15,882 nucleotides of DNA from Candidatus Poseidonia alphae (GTDB lineage Archaea; Thermoplasmatota; Poseidoniia; Poseidoniales; Poseidoniaceae). Shown here piece by piece: positions 6,962 to 15,388 of this stretch (position 1 is the stretch's first letter; each line of letters begins with the position of its first letter). A model generated the notes under the pieces. It searched no databases. It saw nothing but the letters and a program-made list of their open reading frames with translations, and was not told the DNA's origin. The translations under genes were made by a program, and so were the position numbers. The DNA is taken from NCBI GenBank assembly GCA_002505405.1, contig DAVD01000021.1:1-15882 (forward strand), read 5' to 3'.

Positions 6962-9900
6962 TCAATTCTCAAACTTGACCCAAGGCACTCCACTCCCAGT
7001 TGGGCGGTAGTATGAAATGCCGTTTTGGTCGGTGACCCACTCGTAACCACTCTCATCGGTTTCTTGGGCGGGTGTGTCCTTGTCTGGAGGGGCCTCAGCG
7101 GCCGCTTCCAATTCGTCTTGGAAAAGAGAAGGAGGTTGTTTTGATTCATCAACCAACTCATCCTCAACAAGGTGGGTGTGGTCAATGTATTCCTCTTCGA
7201 TAGATGACAACCGTTGATTTTGGGACTCAAACCGATCGTCAAGTTCCGCCCGAAGCCGCTCAAGTCGGATGCCTTGGTGCGGCCCGAGAAGACGAAGCAT
7301 GAGGGAATATTCCCATTGACGTGCAACGTCTTCAAGTTCATCTCGAGAATTTGATTCACGAAGCATCGTTTCGTATTTGGCCGTTCGTTGATTTCGTGTA
7401 ACGAATCCAAAGAGAATCCAGAAGGCAAGAGGAATCCCGCCAAACATACCAATGAGGTCCCAAGCACCCAAGCCAATGGCCGTACCAGGAATTACCAATT
7501 CAAAGGAATCTACTGGTTGGCTGCTGCTGGAAAAAGGGTCAGTACCTTGGCGAACTTCATCCGAGTCCGGCCAACCATCGTTATCATCGTCTGTATCGGC
7601 ATTATCACCTTCACCGTCTCCATCAGCGTCCGCCCATTCACGATAATCTTCGGGAAATAAATCATCCTCGTCTGGTACGCCATCATTGTCGAGATCGCCC
7701 CGGCTGGCAAGTTTTGGCAAGGGGTCAATTGAGTCGTTGTACCCGTCGTTGTCAAAGTCAAACAGGAAAGGGTCGGGATTGTTGCCACTTTGGTTGTCAC
7801 CATATCCATCCTCGTCTTGGTCAAGCCATTGTGTTGGGTCATTGGGAAAGGCATCTGCTTGGCGTCCTGTCGGGTTGTCTCCGTATCCATCACCGTCAAC
7901 ATCGGACCACTGCGTTGGGTCGGCAATGAAGGCGTCCGGCGTGGTTCCTTCGGAGTTATCGCCGTAGCCATCGCCGTCAATGTCAGACCACTGGGTTTCA
8001 TCGTCCGGGAATTTGTCAGCTCCTGTTCCTCGCTGATTGTCACCAAATCCATCACCATCGCTGTCATTGGTTTGTGACGGGTCAAAGGGAAAGGCATCGA
8101 TGTTGTTTCCTACACCGTCAGTGTCTGTGTCGAACCATTCATTCGGGTCGTTGGGGAAGACATCGCCTTGATTGCCTGAAGGATTATCACCATAACCATC
8201 ACCATCCATGTCAACCCATTGAGTTGCATCGGTTGGGAAGGCATCAACGAGCGTTGCTCCAATTGACTGATTATCGCCGTAGCCGTCGTTGTCTTGGTCT
8301 GCATGTTGTGTAGCATCGTTCGGGAATGCATCCCCGTCGTTAGACCATCCATCCGAATCGGAATCAATACACCCGTATCGGTCTCGATAACTATTCCCAT
8401 AATTCGTGGGGCAGGCGTCTCCCTCAAATCCAATGATAGAGTCGCCGTAACCATCACCATCAGTGTCGTTCCATTGTGAAATTTCAGAGGGATAAGCATC
8501 AATGGAATCAGCCCAACCATCACCATCGCCATCCGAACACCCAAACATGCCGCCTCGAAGGGATAATCCGTATTGAGATGGACAGCTGTCTGACAGTGTA
8601 CCGGAGGAATTGTCGCCGTAACCGTCCTGATCAGCATCTGTTTGTTGGGTTCTGTCATTTGGAAAAGCATCACCGTTGTTAGAAACGCCATCGCCATCCG
8701 AATCCACACAACCGATAACATCTAATGTTGAATTTCCGGCTTGGGTTGGGCAGGCATCCAGTTCATCCGGCACTCCATCGTTGTCATCGTCAAGATCGTC
8801 CACGTTAGGAATTGAATCCAAATCGGTGTCCGGGAGAATTTGGAGAGTATAGTGACCTGATTGAGAACTATTCGTATCAGACACCGTAATGGCCCACTGG
8901 GATTTTGTGGAATATTCGGGTTTTCCAGAGAGCACCATCGTCGTTGAATCAAACGACATACCCAGTGGAGTTTCGAGTGAGACTGAGAGTGATGATGAAT
9001 CCATGAATTCAAACACTTCTCCATCGAGTAAAACCTCTGATTGTTGTTGTTCAACGATGGATTGAACCTTCGGTGATGGTACCGTCCGGTTAGCGTACAC
9101 TCGAGGCAAATAGGAATCGGTAAATGTTCCGTCACCGAGTGCTCCAAGCCAGTTATCGCCCCAACAGTTCACAGATGCATCATCCAACAAAAAGCAAGTG
9201 TGCCGAAAATTTGTGCTGACTTTAGTTGCTTTCCTGTTGAAACCAAGTGACAAGACTTCAACGGGTTGTGTCCGTGACGTAAATGTCCCATCCCCAAGTT
9301 GTCCATGATTGTTCCATCCCCAGCAATATGCATTGCCTGTATCTTCAACGGCGCATGTCGAATGATAACCAGCATCAATGAATACGATGTTTTTGTTTTC
9401 AAGGCCGACTACTAGCGCAGGCTGAGTATTGATTCCACTGGTTCCACCTCGGCCCAGCGCTCCATACGCATTATTACCCCAGCAACTTACTGATCCGTTC
9501 ACCAACAGCGCGCAGGTGTGTTCGAGACCAGAACTAATTTGCTTCACAGGAGTTGATGGTCCAAACCCTGTGACTGGCGTGGGAGATAATTTTGTTTGCG
9601 TACCTCCATTACCTAGTTTCCCATTCCCACCTTCACCCCAACAGACAACGCTCCCATCATCCAACAACGCACATGAATGACTCCAAGATGTGCTCACATC
9701 AAGAGCAGTTCTACCTGGGCCAAGTGATGCGGTTGTTGTGGGGATGTTTCGATCCCCATTGCCCCCATGTCCGAGACGGCCATCGGTGCCCCATCCCCAA
9801 CATTTTACGGCCCCATCCGTTGCAACTGCACAGGCGTGCCCATATCCGGTAGAAACCTTTACTGCACCGAGATTTGATTCCAAGACAATTCTTGATGGAG

Positions 9901-10348
9901 TCGTGGAGGGTGTGGAGTCTCCAAGACCCAATTGTCCCTTTTGATTCGAACCCCAACAATACAATTCGTTCATTGAATTGACGGCGCAAGTAAATCCTGA
10001 ATCTGCTGAAGACGACCCAGAGTCCAAATCAATAATTGGACCGTTCAAGGAAAGGCTCTCAACTGGCGTGCTTATTCCGACAGTTGTACCATCCCCATGC
10101 TGGCCTGCCGTGTTTTTCCCCCAACATGTCAAGTATTCTGATTGATTTGATGCTGAGCATGCATGATAATAACCAGAGGACAAGAAATACCCCGCCGAAC
10201 TTGAAACACTCACGTTCACTAATGGCGTTGAAGAGGCGGGAGTCTGCCAATTCACACCCTCCTCAAGTTCAAATAGATTTAGTGTAGATGGAGGTAATAC
10301 GGCCAATGGAGCGAAAAAGACAATCAGTGCAAGACACAAAGCGCGCAA
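6962..10348 (-). CDS. RCC1-propeller / Ig-like / TSP3-repeat membrane-anchored surface protein
   Basis: From a TTG start the protein has about 1128 residues. Residues 1-20 form a signal peptide (LRALCLALIVFFAPLAVL). Residues 55-425 are seven RCC1-type repeats, each with a C-x9/10-CWG pattern (cysteine pairs 64/75, 121/131, 173/183, 226/236, 279/289, 332/342, 385/395), enough for a closed seven-bladed propeller with one likely disulfide per blade. Residues 427-505 resemble a putative Ig/cadherin-like domain (GMSFDSTTMVLSGKPEY). Residues 506-941 hold about 17 TSP3-type calcium-binding units (DGDGYGDN). A membrane helix follows at 957-983, then a cytoplasmic charged, partly helical tail and a WW-like terminus (1101-1128: W1104, Y1113, Y1114, W1123). 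A likely role is a surface adhesin or receptor. A 14-codon longer ATG start (10390) would overlap the upstream gene by 29 bases; the TTG preceded by AAGGAGGT is better supported. Confidence 0.85.
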   Translation of the reverse strand: MRALCLALIVFFAPLAVLPPSTLNLFELEEGVNWQTPASSTPLVNVSVSSSAGYFLSSGYYHACSASNQSEYLTCWGKNTAGQHGDGTTVGISTPVESLSLNGPIIDLDSGSSSADSGFTCAVNSMNELYCWGSNQKGQLGLGDSTPSTTPSRIVLESNLGAVKVSTGYGHACAVATDGAVKCWGWGTDGRLGHGGNGDRNIPTTTASLGPGRTALDVSTSWSHSCALLDDGSVVCWGEGGNGKLGNGGTQTKLSPTPVTGFGPSTPVKQISSGLEHTCALLVNGSVSCWGNNAYGALGRGGTSGINTQPALVVGLENKNIVFIDAGYHSTCAVEDTGNAYCWGWNNHGQLGDGTFTSRTQPVEVLSLGFNRKATKVSTNFRHTCFLLDDASVNCWGDNWLGALGDGTFTDSYLPRVYANRTVPSPKVQSIVEQQQSEVLLDGEVFEFMDSSSLSVSLETPLGMSFDSTTMVLSGKPEYSTKSQWAITVSDTNSSQSGHYTLQILPDTDLDSIPNVDDLDDDNDGVPDELDACPTQAGNSTLDVIGCVDSDGDGVSNNGDAFPNDRTQQTDADQDGYGDNSSGTLSDSCPSQYGLSLRGGMFGCSDGDGDGWADSIDAYPSEISQWNDTDGDGYGDSIIGFEGDACPTNYGNSYRDRYGCIDSDSDGWSNDGDAFPNDATQHADQDNDGYGDNQSIGATLVDAFPTDATQWVDMDGDGYGDNPSGNQGDVFPNDPNEWFDTDTDGVGNNIDAFPFDPSQTNDSDGDGFGDNQRGTGADKFPDDETQWSDIDGDGYGDNSEGTTPDAFIADPTQWSDVDGDGYGDNPTGRQADAFPNDPTQWLDQDEDGYGDNQSGNNPDPFLFDFDNDGYNDSIDPLPKLASRGDLDNDGVPDEDDLFPEDYREWADADGDGEGDNADTDDDNDGWPDSDEVRQGTDPFSSSSQPVDSFELVIPGTAIGLGAWDLIGMFGGIPLAFWILFGFVTRNQRTAKYETMLRESNSRDELEDVARQWEYSLMLRLLGPHQGIRLERLRAELDDRFESQNQRLSSIEEEYIDHTHLVEDELVDESKQPPSLFQDELEAAAEAPPDKDTPAQETDESGYEWVTDQNGISYYRPTGSGVPWVKFEN
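7541..8833 (-). repeat. TSP3 repeat coding tract of RCC1 protein
   Basis: This tract encodes about 17 aspartate-rich units of the type D-x-D-G-D-G-Y-G-D-N separated by spacers such as DAFPNDPTQW. At DNA level it appears on the plus strand as recurring phrases like ccatcaccatc. The D/N spacing matches TSP3 calcium loops. Cysteines occur only in some early units (DACPTQAGNS, GCVDSDGD). Confidence 0.85.
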
Positions 10349-10355
10349 TGAATCT

Positions 10356-10363
10356 ACCTCCTT
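10356..10363 (-). promoter_or_regulatory. Perfect Shine-Dalgarno sequence deciding a TTG start
   Basis: On the minus strand AAGGAGGT overlaps the TAA stop of the 124-residue gene and is followed after 7 bases by TTG (10348-10346). The next codons begin a clean signal peptide. This defines the start of the RCC1 protein and indicates translation from a shared transcript. Confidence 0.8.
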
Positions 10364-10736
10364 AAGATTTAATTTCTGCTTGTTCAGCATCTTCCATCAG
10401 AATGAACTCGTACTCACCGGTGGCACTGTCATAATCGATGGACAAGAAGAGCGCTTTCATTTGACGCTCTTCGAACGGATCGTGGAACCACGGCTGTCCG
10501 CCACGGAAGATGGCCAAAATCTGTTTGAATTCATCCATCCCCATGCTTCCGGTGATGGTGTACTCGGCTGATTCCGCACCCTCATCAAGAAGATCATCGC
10601 CCTCAGCACCACGAATGACCGTGCGCTGTAGACGACGCTTGACGTTCATGTGGACGTTGCAGTTGGAGATTTTGTGCCAGTCTTTACCGACGCTGGCGAT
10701 GAAACACTCGTTCGCTTCCATGTATGAAGGGAACAT
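10362..10736 (-). CDS. Small conserved-looking protein between two giant surface proteins (phage-tail-like pattern)
   Basis: This is a 124-residue soluble protein with no signal peptide or membrane segment. I cannot name the family. The layout is a basic strand-rich start (NVKRRLQRTVIRG), an acidic insert (AEGDDLLDEGAES), then YTITGSMGMDEFKQILAIF, GGQPWFHDPFEER and LSIDYDSATGEYEFILMED. The pattern 'strand-G, helix of about 12, G-x-PxxFxxP, strand, D....GxYxFxLxE' resembles small tail or baseplate proteins of phage-like particles. This is a remembered pattern, not a match I can verify. The gene lies 71 bp after the 1526-residue protein gene and 13 bp before the TTG start of the RCC1 protein gene. 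ATG at 10721 (119 residues) is an alternative start, with an A-rich box centred about 26 bp upstream. Confidence 0.65.
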   Translation of the reverse strand: MFPSYMEANECFIASVGKDWHKISNCNVHMNVKRRLQRTVIRGAEGDDLLDEGAESAEYTITGSMGMDEFKQILAIFRGGQPWFHDPFEERQMKALFLSIDYDSATGEYEFILMEDAEQAEIKS

Positions 10737-10744
10737 CCATTTTT

Positions 10745-10750
10745 TTTTAA
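10745..10750 (-). promoter_or_regulatory. Possible TATA-like box for the 124-residue gene
   Basis: On the minus strand TTAAAA begins an A-run and is centred 26 bp before the internal ATG at 10721, the spacing expected of an archaeal leaderless promoter. It is only 11 bp from the longer start at 10736. Weak evidence, from position and composition only. Confidence 0.35.
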
Positions 10751-10785
10751 CGATTTTGAGGTGGTTGCTTGTGAGTCAAAACCCA

Positions 10786-10805
10786 TGTCGTCCGGAAAAA
10801 CGACA
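10786..10805 (-). terminator. Hairpin after the 1526-residue protein gene
   Basis: Two bases beyond the TAA, the minus strand reads TGTCGT, loop TTTTCCGG, ACGACA: a perfect 6-bp stem with a T-run at the loop edge and TTTT farther on. It may mark a transcript end or a partial terminator between the giant gene and the downstream pair. Confidence 0.35.
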
Positions 10806-10807
10806 AA

Positions 10808-13800
10808 TTAGTTCTTCCACTTTTCCCATCCGTTAGTTGAATGGTTTCTGTAATACCATGAACCACTACCAGATGGATGTTCGAGATACTCGTGTCCATC
10901 GGTTTCGTTCATTTGCCCCTTCACTTCTTTCAAAGGATGGCTGCTGAGGGTTTGGGTGGACTCCAATTCTTGTTCGACACCAACCACATTGTCATCGAAA
11001 CGCATCAACGCGTCTTGCTCGAGGTACTCAACACGCTCTTTTGTGGAAAGCGCACCGCCTAAACCGAAGAAGGCATCGTTATGTGCAATGCGGTTCAATT
11101 CTCCAGCCTCCATAGCAAGTAAATCCGAAATGAGTGTGTTTAGTTTCTCTCTTGTAACCTTCTTAATCTCGCTGTTTGTATAGCGAGCAGTCAACTCAGA
11201 TTTTAGTTGATACAATTCATCATGTAACATTTCGTAATCTTGGTAATAGGTTTGAACAAGTGACTTCAGATATTCCAATTCTCTTATTTCTTCCTTATTC
11301 AGTTTGGAATCACCTTTCAATACGCGAAGCCATCGAACAGAATCTGGAAGCAGCGCTGCGACCATATTAGTCTGTAAGAATCCAAGAATGGCGATCAATA
11401 CTGCACCAATGCCTACCGTTTGTAAAACCGCCCCTTGGTCTCCAGATCTTAGTGATTCAATGAAACTCTGGGGCTCATCATTTGGGATAATGCAACCGTT
11501 CACGTTAACCGAGGCACCAGGTTTCGTATCAGGGCAAGCGTCTTTGAGATCATCAACTCCATCACCATCGTTGTCGAATAAACATCCATCAATGTCAACA
11601 TAGCCATCTAGAACAGTATTCGGGCAGAGGTCGAATAAATCCTTGACCCCGTCTCCATCAGAATCAACAGGTTCAGTTTCGTTTGTTTCATTGAATTGGT
11701 TTTCCATTTCTGATTCATCTTGAATCAAGTCGTCGTATATATCAGCAATTCCATCTCCGTCCATGTCAATGCAGCCAAAATAGCCGTCTGCTGTGGAATT
11801 GCCAAACTCAGTCGGACAATGATCCGCTAGAACAGCATTTTCAACAAACTGTCCGGGCCAAATGAACAAGCGGGTCTGATTCCACGTTGAGTTACCCCAG
11901 TTATCTCCATATCCATCACCATCGGTATCGGACCATTGGGACGCGTTGTTGATGAAGGCGTCAGAATTGTTTCCTTCGGAGTAATCACCGTATCCATCAC
12001 CGTCATAATCACTCCATTGTGTTGGGTCGTTGATGAAATCATCGAATAAATCGGGAATTTCATCTCCATCTGAATCCATGAAGTTGTTGATGAATGGGTA
12101 CTCATCTTCGTTGTCACCTAAACCATCGTTATCGGAATCAGCGGTTTCGTTGGCATTGTTAGGGAATGCATCAGCGTTATCTCCTACACCGTCGTTGTCA
12201 GAATCGAAAGACTCATTGGGATCGTTTGGAAAGGCATCGGCGTTGTTTCCAACACCGTCGCCATCGGAGTCAGATGTTTCATTGGAATTTTCGGGGAATT
12301 CATCGCTGTTGTCTCCGGTTCCATCTCCATCAGTGTCGTACCATTCACTTGGGTTTGAAGGGAATAAGTCCCCCGAATCGCTGTAACCGTCTCCATCAAA
12401 GTCAGGGCATCCGAGTTGGTCTATCGTCGAATTGCCTGCATCATCTGGACAATCGTCGTTCTCATCTGGAATTCCGTCGGTATCCTTATCGGGAACGGAA
12501 GGAACGAAAGTGAAAGCAGAATTCATTGCATACCCGATATTATTCACTGACCACACAGTGATATCAACTACTTCCGCAAGTCCCCCTTCGTTGCCAAGCC
12601 CAGTTGGAGTAGTGAAGATAAGGGTTGAATCACTTTCAACAAAACCTGTGACATTGCCATAATCGCCAACCTGAACATTGACCTGGTTACTGATTCCATT
12701 AATGCTGATTCCGTGGTACCAATCAGAAGCATTCTCAAAGAAACAATGAATATTGTCATCTGCATCAAGTTCCAGAAGTCGGCAATTGTTTCCCAGTACA
12801 GCGTATGAGTTTGAAATATTAAGCGGATCTATGACTCTATGTACACTACCCGCAGCATTACTGCTTGAAGAGTCGCTACCATCAAACGTGATGTGAGTTC
12901 GATTCAGTGAATCTATTTGAATATCAAAGTACTTTGCATCGTCTTGCTCAGAGGTTAATCCAAAAGAGGTCCACGTTGAATTGTTCCAGCTGTATTGGTA
13001 ACGAGAATCATACGTATCATCATGACGGAATATGACATGCTGATCATCGTTAGGTCCAAGAGCGAAGGCAAGATGCTCAACATGCATACCAAATGGAAGA
13101 CTAGATAATGTCCAATTCCCAACGGCCTTTTTGGCGTGATTGACTAGAACATCATCACCCCATGTGTAAACCACCTGTGGAATGTCGTTGGAATCAAGTT
13201 GAAATTCGAGTTCATGAACCTCTGTGGCATGAACTAACACATCAGTCCAAGGTGTAGCAAAATCCGTTCGAGTCACATACCTTAATCCAATTCCCATCTC
13301 ATAATACACGATATGAGGCATGTTAAGTGAATCAACTTGGAGTCTTGGAAGTCTCATTGTAGGGGCTGTGCCGAAATCTATACCGAAAGATGAAATTGTT
13401 CCCGAGATTTCAATCTTCACGTAGAAAAGCGCATCACCGTCAATATAAGAAATGTGAACGGTGCCGTTGGAATCAATCGCTATGCTAGAAGATAATCCGT
13501 TTCCACTTACGTCCGAGTCAATGAGGTAATTAACCCATGAACCATTTTTGTTCGTAGCATACACCAAATTCGTGGTTAGACTATCATAGTACGAAAGATG
13601 AGCGTGTCCATCCTCATCCAGGATTGAAGACACTAATGACATATCAAAGCCAATTAGAGTGTTTGACCAAGTCGCATTCATATCCTCTACATCATTATCT
13701 CGGATTTCATCAACGATCAACGAAGAAAATCCGCTACCGGTTACAACGACTTCAGTTCCTCCGACAGCTGGTCCTTGGCTAGGTGAAATGTTCCATTCGG

Positions 13801-15388
13801 ATGGATTAAGTTGCACTGAAGTTTGTAACTGTTTCTTTGCATGCATTGGATGATGATTCGTTGAATCATAATAGATAATATGTAAAATATTATTTGAATC
13901 TAAATATACAGAAGAAGATTCAAATGTTGATGAATTATCAACATTGGAGACAATCCATGCTGAATCAATTAAACTGGCCACTTTCAAAGCAGAGTTTGTT
14001 GTATCGTGGTAAACGATATGAGGATTGTTCAATGAATCGATGAGAATTGTATTTTCGCGGCCCACATCCCCCATCGCATCAACAACAATCGTTGTTGTAG
14101 AGGCATTGTCAATGAATGTGTACTCAAGGTCTCTACTTGTTTCATTATAGTGCGATAAGTGAAGATTCGCATTTAGATCATAAGCACTGTCATGAAATGG
14201 GAATGAGACTAAATCCCCGCTTTGAGTTTCACTCAAAACCAAGTTCTGTTCACTCCATTGGCTGCCAGATAACGTGCTCAGAACTAAAGGGCCACCGGGA
14301 ACTTGGTCATCAAACCAAGTCACAGAGGTTGTTCCATTGTGCCCATGGTGAATTTGAAGATCACTTGGAGCCACCGTTCTATCATCGTCCACAATAAATC
14401 GTTCCCATGCTGTCCCGTTGAGGGTCATGTAATTGATACTACAATTATCATTGCTGCAGTCGGAGCGATCTACAAAGGCGATATGTGGAGTGTCGCTTGC
14501 GTCCAAAACCAACGATGTGTAGAGTCCTGAATTAGTAGCCCCATATTTCGGCAACGTGGTAAAGCTAGATGAAGAAGAAATATCGTTCCCATAGTGTAAC
14601 TCACAATCGCTGAATGGGGTTAAACAGTTGGCAAAAGCTACGTGAATATGATCTTGGCTGTCAACGGCAAGCGACATGAAAAATGGTTCAATTCCATCAA
14701 CAATGCTTTCCTCCAGCCACCCCCACTTTGTGTCGTATGTGGCGTACATTAATCCTGACCAAGACTGATTATTATACACTGCATGTATTTGCCCAGCAGA
14801 ATCTACGACAACCGAAGAATGCGTCCCCATTCTATCCGACCCAGAAAAACCTGCAACCTGGGAAATATTCCACTGGGACAGGTCATTGGAGGTGTAATTA
14901 CATCCTATCTCGATCATATAATAAAAAGGAGAGTTCGGAACAATATTACTTAATTGAGAATCCGCTGGATTTAACATTATTTCATATCTTTGACCGTTTG
15001 CTAATGCTGACGCAGGGTAAGACCATGTGTAGTTGACCTGTCCTGTGGAATTCACAGAAAGTGAGGGTGCGTTGGCATCAACCATTCCATTCACATCGGT
15101 AATTTCCCACTCTAGAACCCATTGAGTTTCGTTTAATCCAGTCATTTCAATTATTATTTCAATATCATCTGAAACGTCCCAACAAATCTGCGGGAGTGTT
15201 GCGTTGTAGGTAGGTGAACCTCCGGTGTTGGTAGAATTGGTACCATTGCGAGCGTAAATATTTGATGTTTGACTTTCCTCATCAAAAAAATTACCGCTTG
15301 AGGAATCATAATTGTCAACAAAGCCTGAAAGAGCAACACTTAGAATCACCACAGCCGCCAAAACGGCAGTTTTAGTTCCCCCCAGCAT
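10808..15388 (-). CDS. Giant two-propeller / IPT-TIG / TSP3-repeat membrane-anchored surface protein
   Basis: This 1526-residue protein starts with a signal peptide or anchor (TAVLAAVVILSVALSGFV, 7-24), then a region rich in N-x-S/T sequons. Residues 185-525 hold seven repeats of the form 'xxxVDSxxxxHIxYYDxxxxxLxYA...W', as in seven-bladed propellers. An IPT/TIG fold begins at 534-556 (ISPSQGPAVGGTEVVVTGSG), breaks off, and resumes at 901-966 (VNVQVGDYG, DSTLIFTTPTG, VDITVWSVNN, SAFTFVP). Between the halves (about 575-895) lie seven more propeller repeats. TSP3 repeats fill 967-1305. A membrane helix spans 1320-1347, followed by a charged coiled-coil-like region (1360-1435) and a WW-like C-terminus (1498-1526: YYRNHSTNGWEKW). 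The topology suggests a large extracellular part with a cytoplasmic tail. It is probably the first gene of the operon. Role inferred: adhesion or surface recognition. The ligand is unknown. Confidence 0.85.
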   Translation of the reverse strand: MLGGTKTAVLAAVVILSVALSGFVDNYDSSSGNFFDEESQTSNIYARNGTNSTNTGGSPTYNATLPQICWDVSDDIEIIIEMTGLNETQWVLEWEITDVNGMVDANAPSLSVNSTGQVNYTWSYPASALANGQRYEIMLNPADSQLSNIVPNSPFYYMIEIGCNYTSNDLSQWNISQVAGFSGSDRMGTHSSVVVDSAGQIHAVYNNQSWSGLMYATYDTKWGWLEESIVDGIEPFFMSLAVDSQDHIHVAFANCLTPFSDCELHYGNDISSSSSFTTLPKYGATNSGLYTSLVLDASDTPHIAFVDRSDCSNDNCSINYMTLNGTAWERFIVDDDRTVAPSDLQIHHGHNGTTSVTWFDDQVPGGPLVLSTLSGSQWSEQNLVLSETQSGDLVSFPFHDSAYDLNANLHLSHYNETSRDLEYTFIDNASTTTIVVDAMGDVGRENTILIDSLNNPHIVYHDTTNSALKVASLIDSAWIVSNVDNSSTFESSSVYLDSNNILHIIYYDSTNHHPMHAKKQLQTSVQLNPSEWNISPSQGPAVGGTEVVVTGSGFSSLIVDEIRDNDVEDMNATWSNTLIGFDMSLVSSILDEDGHAHLSYYDSLTTNLVYATNKNGSWVNYLIDSDVSGNGLSSSIAIDSNGTVHISYIDGDALFYVKIEISGTISSFGIDFGTAPTMRLPRLQVDSLNMPHIVYYEMGIGLRYVTRTDFATPWTDVLVHATEVHELEFQLDSNDIPQVVYTWGDDVLVNHAKKAVGNWTLSSLPFGMHVEHLAFALGPNDDQHVIFRHDDTYDSRYQYSWNNSTWTSFGLTSEQDDAKYFDIQIDSLNRTHITFDGSDSSSSNAAGSVHRVIDPLNISNSYAVLGNNCRLLELDADDNIHCFFENASDWYHGISINGISNQVNVQVGDYGNVTGFVESDSTLIFTTPTGLGNEGGLAEVVDITVWSVNNIGYAMNSAFTFVPSVPDKDTDGIPDENDDCPDDAGNSTIDQLGCPDFDGDGYSDSGDLFPSNPSEWYDTDGDGTGDNSDEFPENSNETSDSDGDGVGNNADAFPNDPNESFDSDNDGVGDNADAFPNNANETADSDNDGLGDNEDEYPFINNFMDSDGDEIPDLFDDFINDPTQWSDYDGDGYGDYSEGNNSDAFINNASQWSDTDGDGYGDNWGNSTWNQTRLFIWPGQFVENAVLADHCPTEFGNSTADGYFGCIDMDGDGIADIYDDLIQDESEMENQFNETNETEPVDSDGDGVKDLFDLCPNTVLDGYVDIDGCLFDNDGDGVDDLKDACPDTKPGASVNVNGCIIPNDEPQSFIESLRSGDQGAVLQTVGIGAVLIAILGFLQTNMVAALLPDSVRWLRVLKGDSKLNKEEIRELEYLKSLVQTYYQDYEMLHDELYQLKSELTARYTNSEIKKVTREKLNTLISDLLAMEAGELNRIAHNDAFFGLGGALSTKERVEYLEQDALMRFDDNVVGVEQELESTQTLSSHPLKEVKGQMNETDGHEYLEHPSGSGSWYYRNHSTNGWEKWKN
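11474..12490 (-). repeat. TSP3 repeat coding tract of the giant protein
   Basis: This tract encodes about 14 units such as DSDGDGVGNNADAFPND and DNDGVGDNADAFPNN, with cysteine-containing ends (DDCPDDAGNST at the start; DLCPNTVLDGYVDIDGC and DACPDTKPGASVNVNGC at the end). The terminal units resemble the DxCPxTxxGxxVxxxGC units found before membrane anchors in other bacteria and archaea. Confidence 0.85.

Noticed and set aside
7510..8721. Long alternative minus- and plus-strand frames in the TSP3 tracts
   Set aside because: Low-complexity shadow frames (Met/Thr- or His/Arg-rich) caused by the repeated codons.
7541..12490. Regular DNA repeats in the TSP3 tracts as possible CRISPR or minisatellite
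   Set aside because: Units vary in length and sequence and all follow the protein's aspartate-rich code; there are no identical repeats with unique spacers.
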